64,000 nucleotides of DNA from Prunus persica (Eukaryota > Streptophyta > Magnoliopsida > Rosales > Rosaceae). The translations under genes were made by a program, and so were the position numbers. Each line of letters starts with the position of its first letter. The stretch's first letter is position 1. A model generated the notes under the pieces. It had not been told where the DNA came from. It did no database searches and was given only the letters and a program-made list of their open reading frames with translations. The stretch is taken from positions 24,834,570-24,898,569 of the forward strand of contig NC_034010.1 of assembly GCF_000346465.2 (NCBI RefSeq), in the 5' to 3' direction. Shown here one piece after another: positions 23,859 to 34,759 of this stretch.

Positions 23859-24448
23859 TTTTGGTTTGGGCTTTGGGAGAAGACGACTGAGTTCTCACTG
23901 AGTCACTGATAGCTACGCGGGGATTATCGAGTGGCAATTTTAACTACAAATTTTCTACATAGGAAAATCTTCTGACCTTATTTATTTCCCTATTTCAAGA
24001 ATTACAAATTAGTTTAAATGAAATATAAATTGAAGAGTTTTGTAAGCCAATATTATGATTGACAATTGAATTTTTTTTTTTTTTGGGTTCAAATTGGCAA
24101 TCATAATATTGGCTTTTATATTCGAAATATGATAGGAAGAATAATTCAATTGTCAATCATAATAATATTGGCTTTTATGAATCAACTAATTTTTGGTCTA
24201 ATCGTATTTTCTTTATTCAATATTAAAAGAGGTTCTAAATTTGACTCCATGTATTCATTACTAACCAAAAAAATTAACAAATTGAGAACGTAAAACCCTT
24301 AGTACGTTTATTATTTGTGTTAACTTGTTGGTTTCGTATCAAATTTGATGTGCTAAGAATGTGAAACTCCATGTAGGTTTATTGTTCATGTAAAATAAAA
24401 TTTGCATCTTAAGGCGTTAACTTCGTATTAAATTTAAGTCATATTATG
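23859..24448. other. upstream of the RRG-like gene, with a three-copy repeat
   Basis: Short promoter region, then AT-rich DNA with a 25-35 bp sequence present three times (24042-24178), once inverted. No gene is seen. Confidence 0.55.
24042..24178. repeat. three copies of an AT-rich repeat, one inverted
   Basis: GCCAATATTATGATTGACAA near 24043 is inverted relative to GTCAATCATAATAATATTGG near 24152. A third copy, GGCAATCATAATATTGGC, near 24097 is direct to the second. The first and last could pair as a stem of about 30 bp. Confidence 0.75.
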
Positions 24449-25150
24449 TAGGGGTGTGCAAGATCCAATCCAATCCTCCTAAATCGACTAATTCAATTCA
24501 ATACAATTCAATTTTAATTGGTTTCGATAATTTGGCGGATTGAATTAGATCCCTAATTTTCAAAACCGACATGATTGGATCAGATGACGGATTTACTTGT
24601 GAGGATACAATCCAATCCAATTCAATATAGTTAATTTCATGCTTATTTGTTGGAATTATGTTTAATATATTATAAAATTAAAATAATTTTCTCTAACATT
24701 TCTTTTATATTTTACATTTACGTCTATTAAAATGTTTGATTATAGAGTAATGCTACTCTTACCCCATTTGTATACTACATTCTCATACCACCTTATGTGG
24801 CAGATGAAGTGGACAACCACATCAATTAAAAAGTGTCAATAAATCATATAAAATAAAATAAAAATGTTAAATTCTTTTAATTGATGTGGTTGTCCACCTC
24901 ATCTGCCATATAAGGTGGTATAGGAATGTGGTAAAAGTAGCATTATTCTTTGATGATATTAAACTTAACGATAAATGTTTCAAATTTCATTATTATTGTT
25001 TTTCATTATGAAAACTGATTATCCAATCCAATCCAATTCAATATCAATTGGATCGGATCAAATTAGATTGGATAAATTATAATACAATCTATATTGAATC
25101 AGATGCAAATTGGTGAAATTGTATTGGCTTCGAATCGATATACACCCCAA
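24449..25150. mobile_element. hAT-like MITE with a nested element
   Basis: Starts TAGGGGTGTGCAAGATCCAA and ends in ATACACCCCAA, matching the copy at 34231-34759 along most of its length (blocks of CCAATCCAATCC and TTGGATCGGAT type). The flanking 8-mers are ATATTATG and ATGTTGTG, an imperfect target-site duplication with two differences. It is interrupted by a second MITE at 24745-24948. No coding sequence. Confidence 0.8.
24745..24948. mobile_element. nested 204-bp MITE, near-complete inverted repeat
   Basis: Begins GAGTAATGCTACTCTTACC and ends with the inverse GGTAAAAGTAGCATTATTC. The two arms match for about 80 bp each, including ACCACCTTATGTGGCAGATG against its inverse. The flanks TTTGATTATA (24735-24744) and TTTGATGATA (24949-24958) are a 10-bp duplication with one change. 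The host element's other copy (34.2 kb) lacks it, which proves insertion. A 9-10 bp duplication suggests Mutator type. Confidence 0.88.
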
Positions 25151-26505
25151 ATGTTGTGCAATATTGAGGCTACTACGAAGTATTTACTCATGGGTGGGGC
25201 AAGCCTTTCTATTCTGGTTCACGATTTCTCTTGGCTATACGGTTCATCCGGGGGAGAGATCCGGGAATAGCGACATGAACTAAATGTCATGTCCAAGCTA
25301 AGGAACTCACTCCGAATAGTCCTAACAAATGATGATTTGACAAAGGTGGAGTGTTAGAGTATTTCTATTGATCAGTCATGTCATATAAGCCCGAGTTAGA
25401 CATCCAATTGCTTCGATTAGAGACGAGGAAGGGCATAATAAGCGATGAAATACTTCGGGGAGTTAAAAATAAGCGTAGATCCGGAGATTCCGAATAGGTT
25501 AACCATAGTCAGATTACAAGTTGGGGGTCTTGGAGGTAGGTTGACGGGCTAGGACTAACTTTCCTTTGGTGGGCTTATTAGCCGGCCTTAGCCAGGAGCC
25601 AACCTATGCTCTATGCCCCTAGTGTTATTGTGGTGTTTTGCAATTCATTGCCCCAACAAGAAAAATTGTCCCGTCCTTGGAAAAAATATAGGTAGCGTTG
25701 TTATAAAAACTAAGGGGTCCAGCTTAGTCGAGAGCAGGTACCACAATGGTGGTCTCCCTCTTTTTCCCTACTTGACATCCAGATTCGAAACCCCAAGGGG
25801 TTTCTTTCCTCCCAACGTAACCCGAAAAAAAGAAAGAGTCTTGTTTTGCAGACCAATGATCTCAAGTTCGAATCAAATCCCACCTTGACAATGGGTGTAT
25901 GAGAAAACTACCTTCCCCAATATCGTTTGTATCAAAAGAAGGCACACAACATACCTAGAGACTTCTTATTTTTCCTTCATCCGTTAGGTTACTACAAGTC
26001 AAATAAAGTTAGGTTGATTCGGGTATGGGTTGAAGGTTGAGTGAGCATCAGCATCTACTACCATCTTTCTTCTCTCTATCATGCAACTTAGATGGCTTGA
26101 AGTTGAACCAACGCCACATATTAACAAAATGAATAATTCAAGTTTTTTGTCACAACTGAGTATTTCAGACACGGGCACAGGAGAAAAAATTATTGTGTAT
26201 GACTTGTGGCATGTCACGTAGTGTATCGAATCCACATGATAATTCACGCGAACAATGTGCTTTGCATACATTAATGTATTTCCACTGTGCAATTGCAAAT
26301 ATAAGAACCCTTTTACTTGATTGACAAAGCCTCATTTGGATACTGAAGCTCATATACAACAGTTACAAGGGAAATGTTACAGAGCTAATATATAGCAATC
26401 TATGTTTGATAATATGAGACAACATACAAAACGAAAACATCTCTGCACATTACAGACTATTGTGTCTTAGTCAAGTTCTGCACACCTAGCCTTTCAAAAG
26501 CACAA
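25151..26505. other. intergenic with a plastid-derived fragment
   Basis: Holds the 23S-like plastid segment at 25419-25504. The sequence around it (25190-25890) is less AT-rich than its surroundings and may be further organelle DNA or old transposon remains, but I could not place it. No supported gene before the stop codon of the AP2 gene at 26506. Confidence 0.45.
25419..25504 (+). other. nuclear plastid DNA fragment (5' region of 23S rDNA)
   Basis: The segment GAGACGAGGAAGGGC...TACTTCGGGGAGTTAAAAATAAGC...AGATCCGGAGATTCCGAATAGG is recognisable as the 5' part of plastid 23S rRNA, with scattered G-to-A and C-to-T changes typical of old NUPTs. About 86 bp are matched; sequence on either side does not continue as plastid rDNA. 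The gene copy is far too short to be functional. The identification is from memory of the plastid rRNA sequence. Confidence 0.75.
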
Positions 26506-29180
26506 TTACATGGTGGATGGGGTAGGAAAAGGAAGGGGGCCGACGTTGTAGGAGGCAGAAGCACTGCCTTGGAGGTTTGGTGGAAAATAATTAGCTGCTG
26601 GAGGAGCTGTAGAAGCCATAGAAGATGGGAATCCTGATGATGCTGCAATAGAAAACACTTGCACTGGGCTAACACTGTGGCTGTTTCCATGAACTTGCCA
26701 TGCCAAGTTTGTATATCTCGGTGAAGAAACAGCTTGGGCTCCGTTGTGATCTGAATCCATTTCCTGCAAGCAAAAGTTTATTCAACATCATTAATTTTCT
26801 GTACAGATCTGAAATGAATAGATTGAAACTTTGGATCAATATCCATCAAGTGAGGTGCTTCCTATAGTTTCATGGTTCTGCAAGAATGCAATGCAAAGGA
26901 AATTCAATCTAGTGATGACAAGGAGGGGGTTCAAAATTATCTTACCAAATCTGTTAAAGTTGAAAAATTACTACTACTCTGTACTTTTTAATCAGAGGAC
27001 AATGGAAATTACTGTGTTTCATTGCAGAAGCAACAGCAGTAATTGGCATGCATATATAAATTACAGTTTCTAAACTTCTAGAAGCTAGAATTAATTACCA
27101 TTCATCTATCTCCAAAACAAAACAAACAATTTGGTGCTGAAAAAGATGAGAAGTAAAAGTACCTCATATTTTTGTAAGAAACCTGGATACATCCCAGAAT
27201 ATAAGGCAGGATGCTTGGCTACCATTGTTAGAACATGAGGGGTTTGCCCCACAGCTGCAGAAGCAGCAGAGCCATTAACCTGCAGAAGAGGAAACCTATT
27301 AATTATCAACAGCTAGGAGGCTAAAGTTACAAAAGGGCTGCTGACAATAGCCACATGCATTCAAAAATATCTAAACAAAATGAAAATGACATGCATATAA
27401 ACCTACAAAAAAACACATACAAAAATTACTAAAATTAGGAAACGAAAACACACCATTGGCCTCTCTTTGTAACGAAATTGAAAATCCCCCAGATTGCCAT
27501 TGCCCTTTTGACCAGAAGAAGGCTGAGAAATCCCAAGGCTGAGATCAAGGTTATGGCCACTGCCTGCATTCACAGCAAAACCAAATTCATTGCATTCCAT
27601 GAGTGGCTGGTGGGGGCTTGTTTTGTCATCTTGTACGTAAGACACAAAACCAATATGAGAAAACAGACATGGGTTTCATTTAGTACCTTCAATGCTTGCA
27701 TCTAAAACCACCTCCCCTTCATAGATGCTAGGGTCAACAAAGTTGGTAACTGCTGCTGCTTCTCTTCCTGTGTTGTATTTGATGCCCTCCTTCTCAAAGA
27801 CCCTGAAATTCAGCAAAATCAAATACACATTTATATCAGATTTTTTTTTTTTTAAAGCCATAAATTCAGCTGAAAGATAGCTTCAGTTAAAGGGGGCTTT
27901 GGTTCTCACTTTTTCTCAGGAAATTGTGCCATCCTAGCTTCCCATCTACCACCAGCACCACCACATTTGGGCAGAGCTACACCTCTATATTTTGAGTTCC
28001 CACGTGAGGCTCCGGTGCTTTGGCGACGAAGCACGTGCACAAATTCTTCTTTATTCAGATGCCCCAGCTGCAAATTTAGTAAGCAATGTAAAATTAATCC
28101 AAACCCCACCAAAAAAAAAAAAAATTCATGTAGTTAACCAGTCATTAAACATAGGCACATTCTATGTACCTGTTTCATATCTTCCTCATAATCGCCTAAA
28201 GTAAAATTGATATCAGCATCAACTCCCCTAAACTTGATTGCAGCCCGATCGTATGCTCTGAAATCATTAAATTAAACCCAATTTAGCAAAAAACTAAACA
28301 AACCATAAACCAACCAAATATGTTCTTCACAGAAAGGAAAATATGCACTCACCTAGCTGCAGAATGAGCAGTATCAAATCCACCTACAACAAAACCAAGC
28401 AAAACCCAATTCAATTTAGATCCAAGACCACAAAACCATGAATTTAATTTGCTCAAAAAATCATGTTATGATCATCTGCTCACCTAAATATACCTGCTTC
28501 CCACAATCCCTACACACCAGAAAAGAAACGAAATTTATTAAACAAGATTAACCGTTTAACTAATGATGATCAATCTAGTCATTGCTCACAAGAACACACC
28601 ATATATGCGATTCCCACCGCCCTGTTCTCCGGTAAAACGTGACGCCGCGGTACTGAGAGCTCCGAGATCTAGGCCCCCTTCTGCTTTTCCGAGGCTGCGG
28701 TTTTTTCTGTTGCATAATTCTCAGCTCGGCCTGAGCTTGGCCACCAGACTCAGCAAACGACAAGTTCAGCCACTGAGGCCTTGCCGTCGACGACGCCGAA
28801 GACAATCCCAACCCACACTCTGCCTCGTTGCCTCCTCCGCCGTCTCCGGTCACCGGAAAAAGCGACCTTGTCACGAATTGTAGAGATGGGTTTTGGTCTT
28901 TGGCCCCACCGTAATAGGTAGTGTTGCAGAGACCGTCTTTGTCTTTCTTCAAGATATCAAAGACGAAAGATGAGGTAGTGTTGTTAGTTGAATCTTCCTC
29001 GCCGGCATTGCTCGGAGTCGGAGCTTCTTCGGCATTGACAACGGAGGAGTTTGAGGTCCCGGAGTCTTCCATTTGGGTCCTTGAGCCCTGTGGAAGCTCC
29101 TCGACCTCCATATCTTTTGTCTTCTCATAATCAAAGCTGGCATCACTGGTGAGGGTGATGTTAACATTAAGATCCAACAT
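26506..29180 (-). CDS. euAP2 transcription factor, TOE/RAP2.7 type, miR172-targeted
   Basis: Nine exons: 28600-29180, 28484-28509, 28353-28383, 28170-28257, 27910-28067, 27687-27802, 27454-27563, 27163-27279 and 26506-26763. All are in frame with GT-AG introns, giving 494 residues. The tiny 26- and 31-nt exons are characteristic of AP2-subfamily genes. In order: N-terminal MLDLNVNI motif; Ser/acidic region; basic [19 protein letters not shown] leading to AP2 domain 1 (about 175-232, with [30 protein letters not shown]); linker; a shortened AP2 domain 2 (about 267-320); EAR-type LDLSLGIS (339-346); and the miR172 site in the last exon. This is a nuclear DNA-binding protein, probably a repressor in flowering time or floral patterning (inferred from family). 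In domain 2 the YLG-FD segment is absent and a short Gly-Ala-Gly insertion precedes GRWEARM. Confidence 0.92.
26628..26648 (-). promoter_or_regulatory. miR172 target site in the AP2 gene
   Basis: On the minus strand the sequence is TTGCAGCATCATCAGGATTCC (split here as TTGCAGCATCA / TCAGGATTCC), within the last exon and in the frame IAASSGFP (about residues 448-455). It matches the conserved euAP2 site except at the first base. Transcript cleavage or translational repression by miR172 is therefore expected. Confidence 0.93.
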
Positions 29181-32100
29181 AATTTCTGTGTTCTTTTAGC
29201 TCTGTTTCAGAAGAAGAAAAAAAATGTAGCTATTGATTTTGGGAGCAGGGTTGCTTTTGCATTAGCTGGCTTAGAATCTTTGATGCCAAGAACCCAGTTG
29301 CACAACCCAATTTTGATTCAAGAAAATCAAACCAACATGGAAAAATGAAGTAAATTTTGCTCGGGAGAATGAGAAAGAGAGAGAGAGAGAAGCAATTAGT
29401 GGTTTGATGAGAGGCTGGGAGAGCTAGCTAGATAGCTATATGGGCATAAGAAACTGGTTGAGGAAAAACTCTTTCAAGGGGATAAAAAGAAAGAGATGGG
29501 GGACGTGTTAGCTAGCTGTGTGAAGGAAGAGAACAGTTACACACTTGGAATGGGTGTTGCACTTTGCATATTATATTATTATTTGTCTATTTATTTATTT
29601 ATACCATTTTGGTTTTTCTCTCTTGTTATATCATTTTCCACCTCCATAATTATTGAAAGGAGTCAAAGCAAATTTAAGGAAGTTAAAAAGTAAACTCTCC
29701 TCCCCCAGTCGATTTTATTGGTATGAATGTTAATGTGCATCAAGGCAGATCAAATCAGGTAGGTTTGATTACTACTTCAACAGTGAAGTGACTTGACCTA
29801 ACCTAAAAAGCACCACAAGAGGAATAGCATAAAGGTACCGGATTATTCATACATATATTTTCATATAATATTTATAGAAAAAATGTACCGGATAAAATCT
29901 TTACGTTCGTATACTATAAAGACGAATCATTGTTCGAGTTGATTCTATCATTAATGTATGACTTACATTTACATTCTGACAGTATGATTCTACCTAACAA
30001 TACAAGTTCATGAAAGAAAATTACTCTCTATATCTATAAATTTCACTTCAAACATATGAAACGTGAGATTTTTTTGCATGAATAATTCTTTTTGTAGTGA
30101 CGTTTTTGACTGAATTATTAACGCAATCTCATAATTTTTCAAAAAAAGAAAAAGAGGTTGGCATGATTCATGCTTAAGACAACGGATTAGATCAAAGGAT
30201 TGATGTTTCTTTCTTTTCCGAAAAGGGACATGCACTAGAAAATGAATTTGATTTATGAATGATTTAAAATGAATCTTAGCAATCCATTTTAGTGCCTTGT
30301 ACAAAATTTGGAATCACATTAATTTTTGGCATTGTAAATGGTCAAGTGATGTCATTTTCACTCACCACCATCGTCCAATCCAAATACAGCAAAATGTTTG
30401 TTGGAATTTTGGGATTTTTTGTGTCTTATAATTTATAAATCAATTGATACAATAACATCTTTACAATTTCAATTCTCTCATTCAAATATCTGCATGTTAT
30501 TATCGTGCGGATGTCATTGTAAACAGGAAAGAAAATAGAGATGAATAGTAAAAAATACATAGTATATGCACGATAATAAAGTCCCAATATCCACATAGAA
30601 AATTATATGTATATAGTGTGTGCATCCAACATAGCGCACTACGCCCAATTCACAGACAAATTTCTTGTCCAAGAAAAAGAAAAGAATGATTGAACTTAGA
30701 ACAAACAAATATTGTGTAACCAAAGTAATTAAACAAACCTAGATCTGTGTTGTAGAAAGAGCCATCCAAAATTAGAAAGCTTTGCATGAATATTTTTGTA
30801 CTTGATTGTTTTTTAGATTGCAACGTTAGAAAAGGGCAGGCAATTTCCCCTTTCCTAAAACAGGAAAAGTCGCAGGTTTGACTTTCAACAGTTTTTGGAC
30901 GGTCACACAGACAAGTCGGCATATGTGAATTCTCACGCAAAGATCAAATTACAGCAATATTCATATATCCGTGGGGACCACGAGCTACGCGGCTACATGT
31001 GACTGGCTGAAAACCTCTCCAAAAGGATGGACGGAGGTATCAGAGTATTGGTGCCAAAAATAATAGGCGACTTGACAATATATATATCATTAACCAACCA
31101 TAGGTCCATAGGTCCATAGGTGTACACTTTATTTGGAGGACCACTATTTTTTAATATTTGTTTATTTTTATAGCCATAACTAAATTATTTATTTATTTTT
31201 AAAAGGGTCTTGATTTATTTCTCAATTGGGTTATATGATGGTCCCCATATATAGAGAAGGGTTAATTAAATCCAAAAGTAGGGCTTGGTAATCACCTAAA
31301 ATAGCTACCCTAGCTAGCTCCGGCCTCCCTCCTCCTCACAAACCAAAGAAAAAATGTGACAAAAACTATATCATTTGTAGCATAGCAACGTTCTTGGCAT
31401 TTTGCCCACACCCAAAACAAAAAAAAAAACCAATGCTTGTGCAAATGTGGATCTTTGTGGACGTGGCAAATGGAGTATGTCATGAAGGATGTCATTTGGA
31501 TTCATAAAATATTGTATTTGTTTAGATATTCTTATTCGTTTCATGAAGTACGGGTAAGAACGTTGACACACATGTGATACATGTTAGAATATGAATAGTA
31601 ATATAAGCATCACAATATCAGTTTTTTAATACCAACTACTGCGATATATAGTATGATAGTCGTTTATTGATCGTAAACAAATGAGGTTCATAGTACAAAC
31701 TGATTTGACGGAAAATAAGTTGATTATTATGATAATGAAATTAGAAAAAGAGAACACTTATTTTATCCAAAAAGTTGAAAATTTAATTATAAAAGTGATA
31801 TTTACACGATGATCTTAGCTGTTTTTTGTTCGTCAACTTATTTATTATTATTTAGAAATAATTGAATTCACTAAAACATTTCAGGTACGTATTGAACATT
31901 GCAATATATTCTTAAAAACTAAAGCATAAACAATTAATCCACAAATTTTTACTCATTTTTTATCTTGTTGAAGTGGTCTTTGCCTGTTGGGGGGAGGAAA
32001 GGACAAAGAAACGGACGATGAACGGTCATTTATACGGATTTGTCCTTTCCTTAAAAACATGACTGACGGTTTACAAAAGCAAAGGTTTATCTTTTTTTTT

Positions 32101-34230
32101 CTTTCTTTTAGCAAAAAGCAAATATTATCTTGTGTACTGTACTCATACCAGAGGTTTTGGGTCTATCGGGATGAGGTGGGATTGATTTTTTTTAGTTTTT
32201 TTTAAAAATTTCTCTTTATTATACATGAAGGGACTAGAGAGAAAGCGAATCACATGTTCGATATGGTTGAGTCCGGCTTTAAAGTTGCACTGAAAAAATA
32301 AAGTTGTATGTCTCTGTCTTCGTGGACCACAATTTTGGTGTTGTGGCTTGAAAATTTAAATTACATCTTATATCATACAATATTAATTTCATTTTCGACC
32401 TAATAGCACATAGTTAGAGAAGAGTTTTGGGTTCAAAAGTTCCTAATTTAACAGTTACTATAGCTCTATTCGGGAGCGTTGGACATGCATCTTAGTTCGT
32501 TTATGTTTAATAATTTTCAAAAACTCTTTAGGAGTTTGATGTGTTTTGTATTCTCTTTATGATACTTTATTTCTTTTTAGCTTTTAGTGTAAATATGGCA
32601 TTTTTTCTTATGTGCAGCGGATCTATATTACATGTTCGAGTATGTGTGCTTCTAGATGATGAATTTGGGATTTTAGTTCTTTTGTGGGTCGCACATGATT
32701 CTCTCTAAATCAATTCAACTTGATGTTGTGTTTAGTCACTAAAGAAAATTTACCCATATTCGACACCTTAGTTGCTTGAGCTTTGAACTTTTTTTCATCA
32801 ATAAACATCATCTTTTATTTATATTTTTTTAAAAGAAGAAGAAAGAAAGTCATACCCAAATTACATAATAAGATCGTATTACATAATTAAAATAAACTTG
32901 TATTCCAATTGCTATAAAACAAACTCAATTTAGATATTCACAACTTCATAATTAGATTTCATAAAGAGACTTTGCATTTGATTAATCCCCTTGAAAATGG
33001 CAGGATAGAAGGGATAAATTTTAGTCATCAACCTCTTTTGAGTAGTCCTCTATAATCCTCCAAGTTAGACAACAATATTTATATATATATATATATATTT
33101 GTCAAACGATAAGAGAGATTTTATTGATAATGAATAGTAAGGTTTACATTTTTAGTTAGAATATCAAAAAGCCAATCGATGCCCACCTCGTCCCACCGAT
33201 GAACATCCCTTGCTCGAGATACAAAAGATGCAATCAAATTAAACAATTTGCTAGTCTAATATAGTCTAGTCTAATTCTGCTTAACAAACGAGCCCCTAAT
33301 ATCTTAAACTTTAACCATCAACCTAGATTTACATTACATGATCTATCATTCGTAAACTGTTATTCGTAATATAAAAAAGATTTTTAAATAAAAAGAATTA
33401 TTATAAAAAGAGAAAGGCAGATGAGTATAATAAAAGGAGCCAACTGCTCCCTTGTTTATTTATTTATTTATTGGGAGGCAAGGAAAGCCATAGCCAACCA
33501 CATATGTATTCTGATAAGTCGATAAAGGAAAACCGATAGTGATCGAGAGAGAAACCTTAATGAAGACAGACAAGGGCTCTTATCAGTTGTCAGTTGTCAT
33601 GGCAGTGGCCTTTATTAATAATATTATTAATTAAATTAATTAAAATTAATCAAGCCAACCACCAGTGAACTGGACCCAAGAAATAAAAAATATGAGCAGA
33701 AGAAGACGACCAAATCTGAGCCGTACATTGGCTTGACAAGGAAACATAATGTTTGACAGAAGCAGGAGAATAATTCATGCCCACCCACGCGTAGGAGGAA
33801 GCTTTCCTCTTCTGGTAAGCCTCTTCCCTCCTTAAAATCCCTTGTAAAATACCTTTATAATAATAATAGGTGTCCCTTGTAACTTTCTTCTAGTAAATAT
33901 CTTAAACTATCCGTCTATCAATACCTTTCTTTTCGTTTCGTCCAATCAACCTATCAAATTCTAGAACAAAGCATTGAATAATGATACCTCTTGTTTTTTT
34001 GTTTTCTTGTTTTTTGTTTTTGTTTTTCTTTTCGTTACATGATTGACGACGATAATGATGTAATATTTGCCCGTGCCTTATATAATGATCTCTAGAACGT
34101 CCCATGTTCAAATGTGTAGGCTACTACATCTTATATACGTCATTAATATGGAAAAATTAAATTCATTTTTATCATCTCATAATTAACTTGTTTTTATTTA
34201 ACACTAACATGATATGTCTACTATTCATGT
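29181..34230. other. long gene-poor region upstream of the AP2 gene
   Basis: 29.18-29.45 kb is the 5' leader and promoter of the AP2 gene (GA tract near 29373-29390). Beyond this I see AT-rich DNA with short open frames lacking recognisable products and a (TA)n tract at about 33077-33099. No gene, tRNA or ordered repeat is supported. Confidence 0.5.
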
Positions 34231-34759
34231 TAGGGGTGTGCAAGATCCAATCCAATCCGTCTAAATTCAATTCATTTTTAATTGATTTCAATGATTAGGT
34301 GGATTGAATTGAATCCCTAATTTCTATAATTGACATGAATAGATCGGATGATTGCTTTGCTTGTGAGGATCCAATCTAATCTAATCTAGTTAGTCCCATG
34401 CTTATTTTGCTCATTAGGTAATTTTCATTAAGAAAGTTATAAATATTTTAAGTAATTTGATGGAGTTATGTTTAATATATTTTAAAATTAAAATAATTTT
34501 CTCTAGTATTTCATTTATATTTTACATTTACATATATTAAAATATTTGATAATCTTAAACTTGACCATAAATGTTTCATATTTCATTATGAAAATTGATC
34601 ATCCAATCCAATCCAATCCAATATCACTTGGATCGAATCGGATTGGATTTAAACATCTAATGTGATCGAATTGAATTGAAAAAATTATAATCCAATCTAT
34701 ACTAGATTAGATGCAAATTGATAGAATTGTATTAGTTTCGAACCAATATAAACCCCTAA
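34231..34759. mobile_element. hAT-like MITE, second copy, uninterrupted
   Basis: A 529-bp element starting TAGGGGTGTGCAAGATCCAA and ending ATAAACCCCTA, flanked by a perfect 8-bp duplication ATTCATGT (34223-34230 and 34760-34767). The interior carries the same CCAATCCAATCC and TTGGATCGAATCGGATTGGA-type blocks as the element at 24449-25150. The perfect duplication supports hAT-type transposition. Confidence 0.92.

Noticed and set aside
23500..23937. Alternative 145-codon frame overlapping exon 1 of the RRG-like gene
   Set aside because: Out of frame with the conserved DUF155 exons; the frame from 23858 joins them correctly.
29490..34230. Search for a microRNA precursor or other RNA gene in the long gene-poor region
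   Set aside because: No convincing hairpin or known miRNA sequence was seen by eye; a folding scan would be needed.
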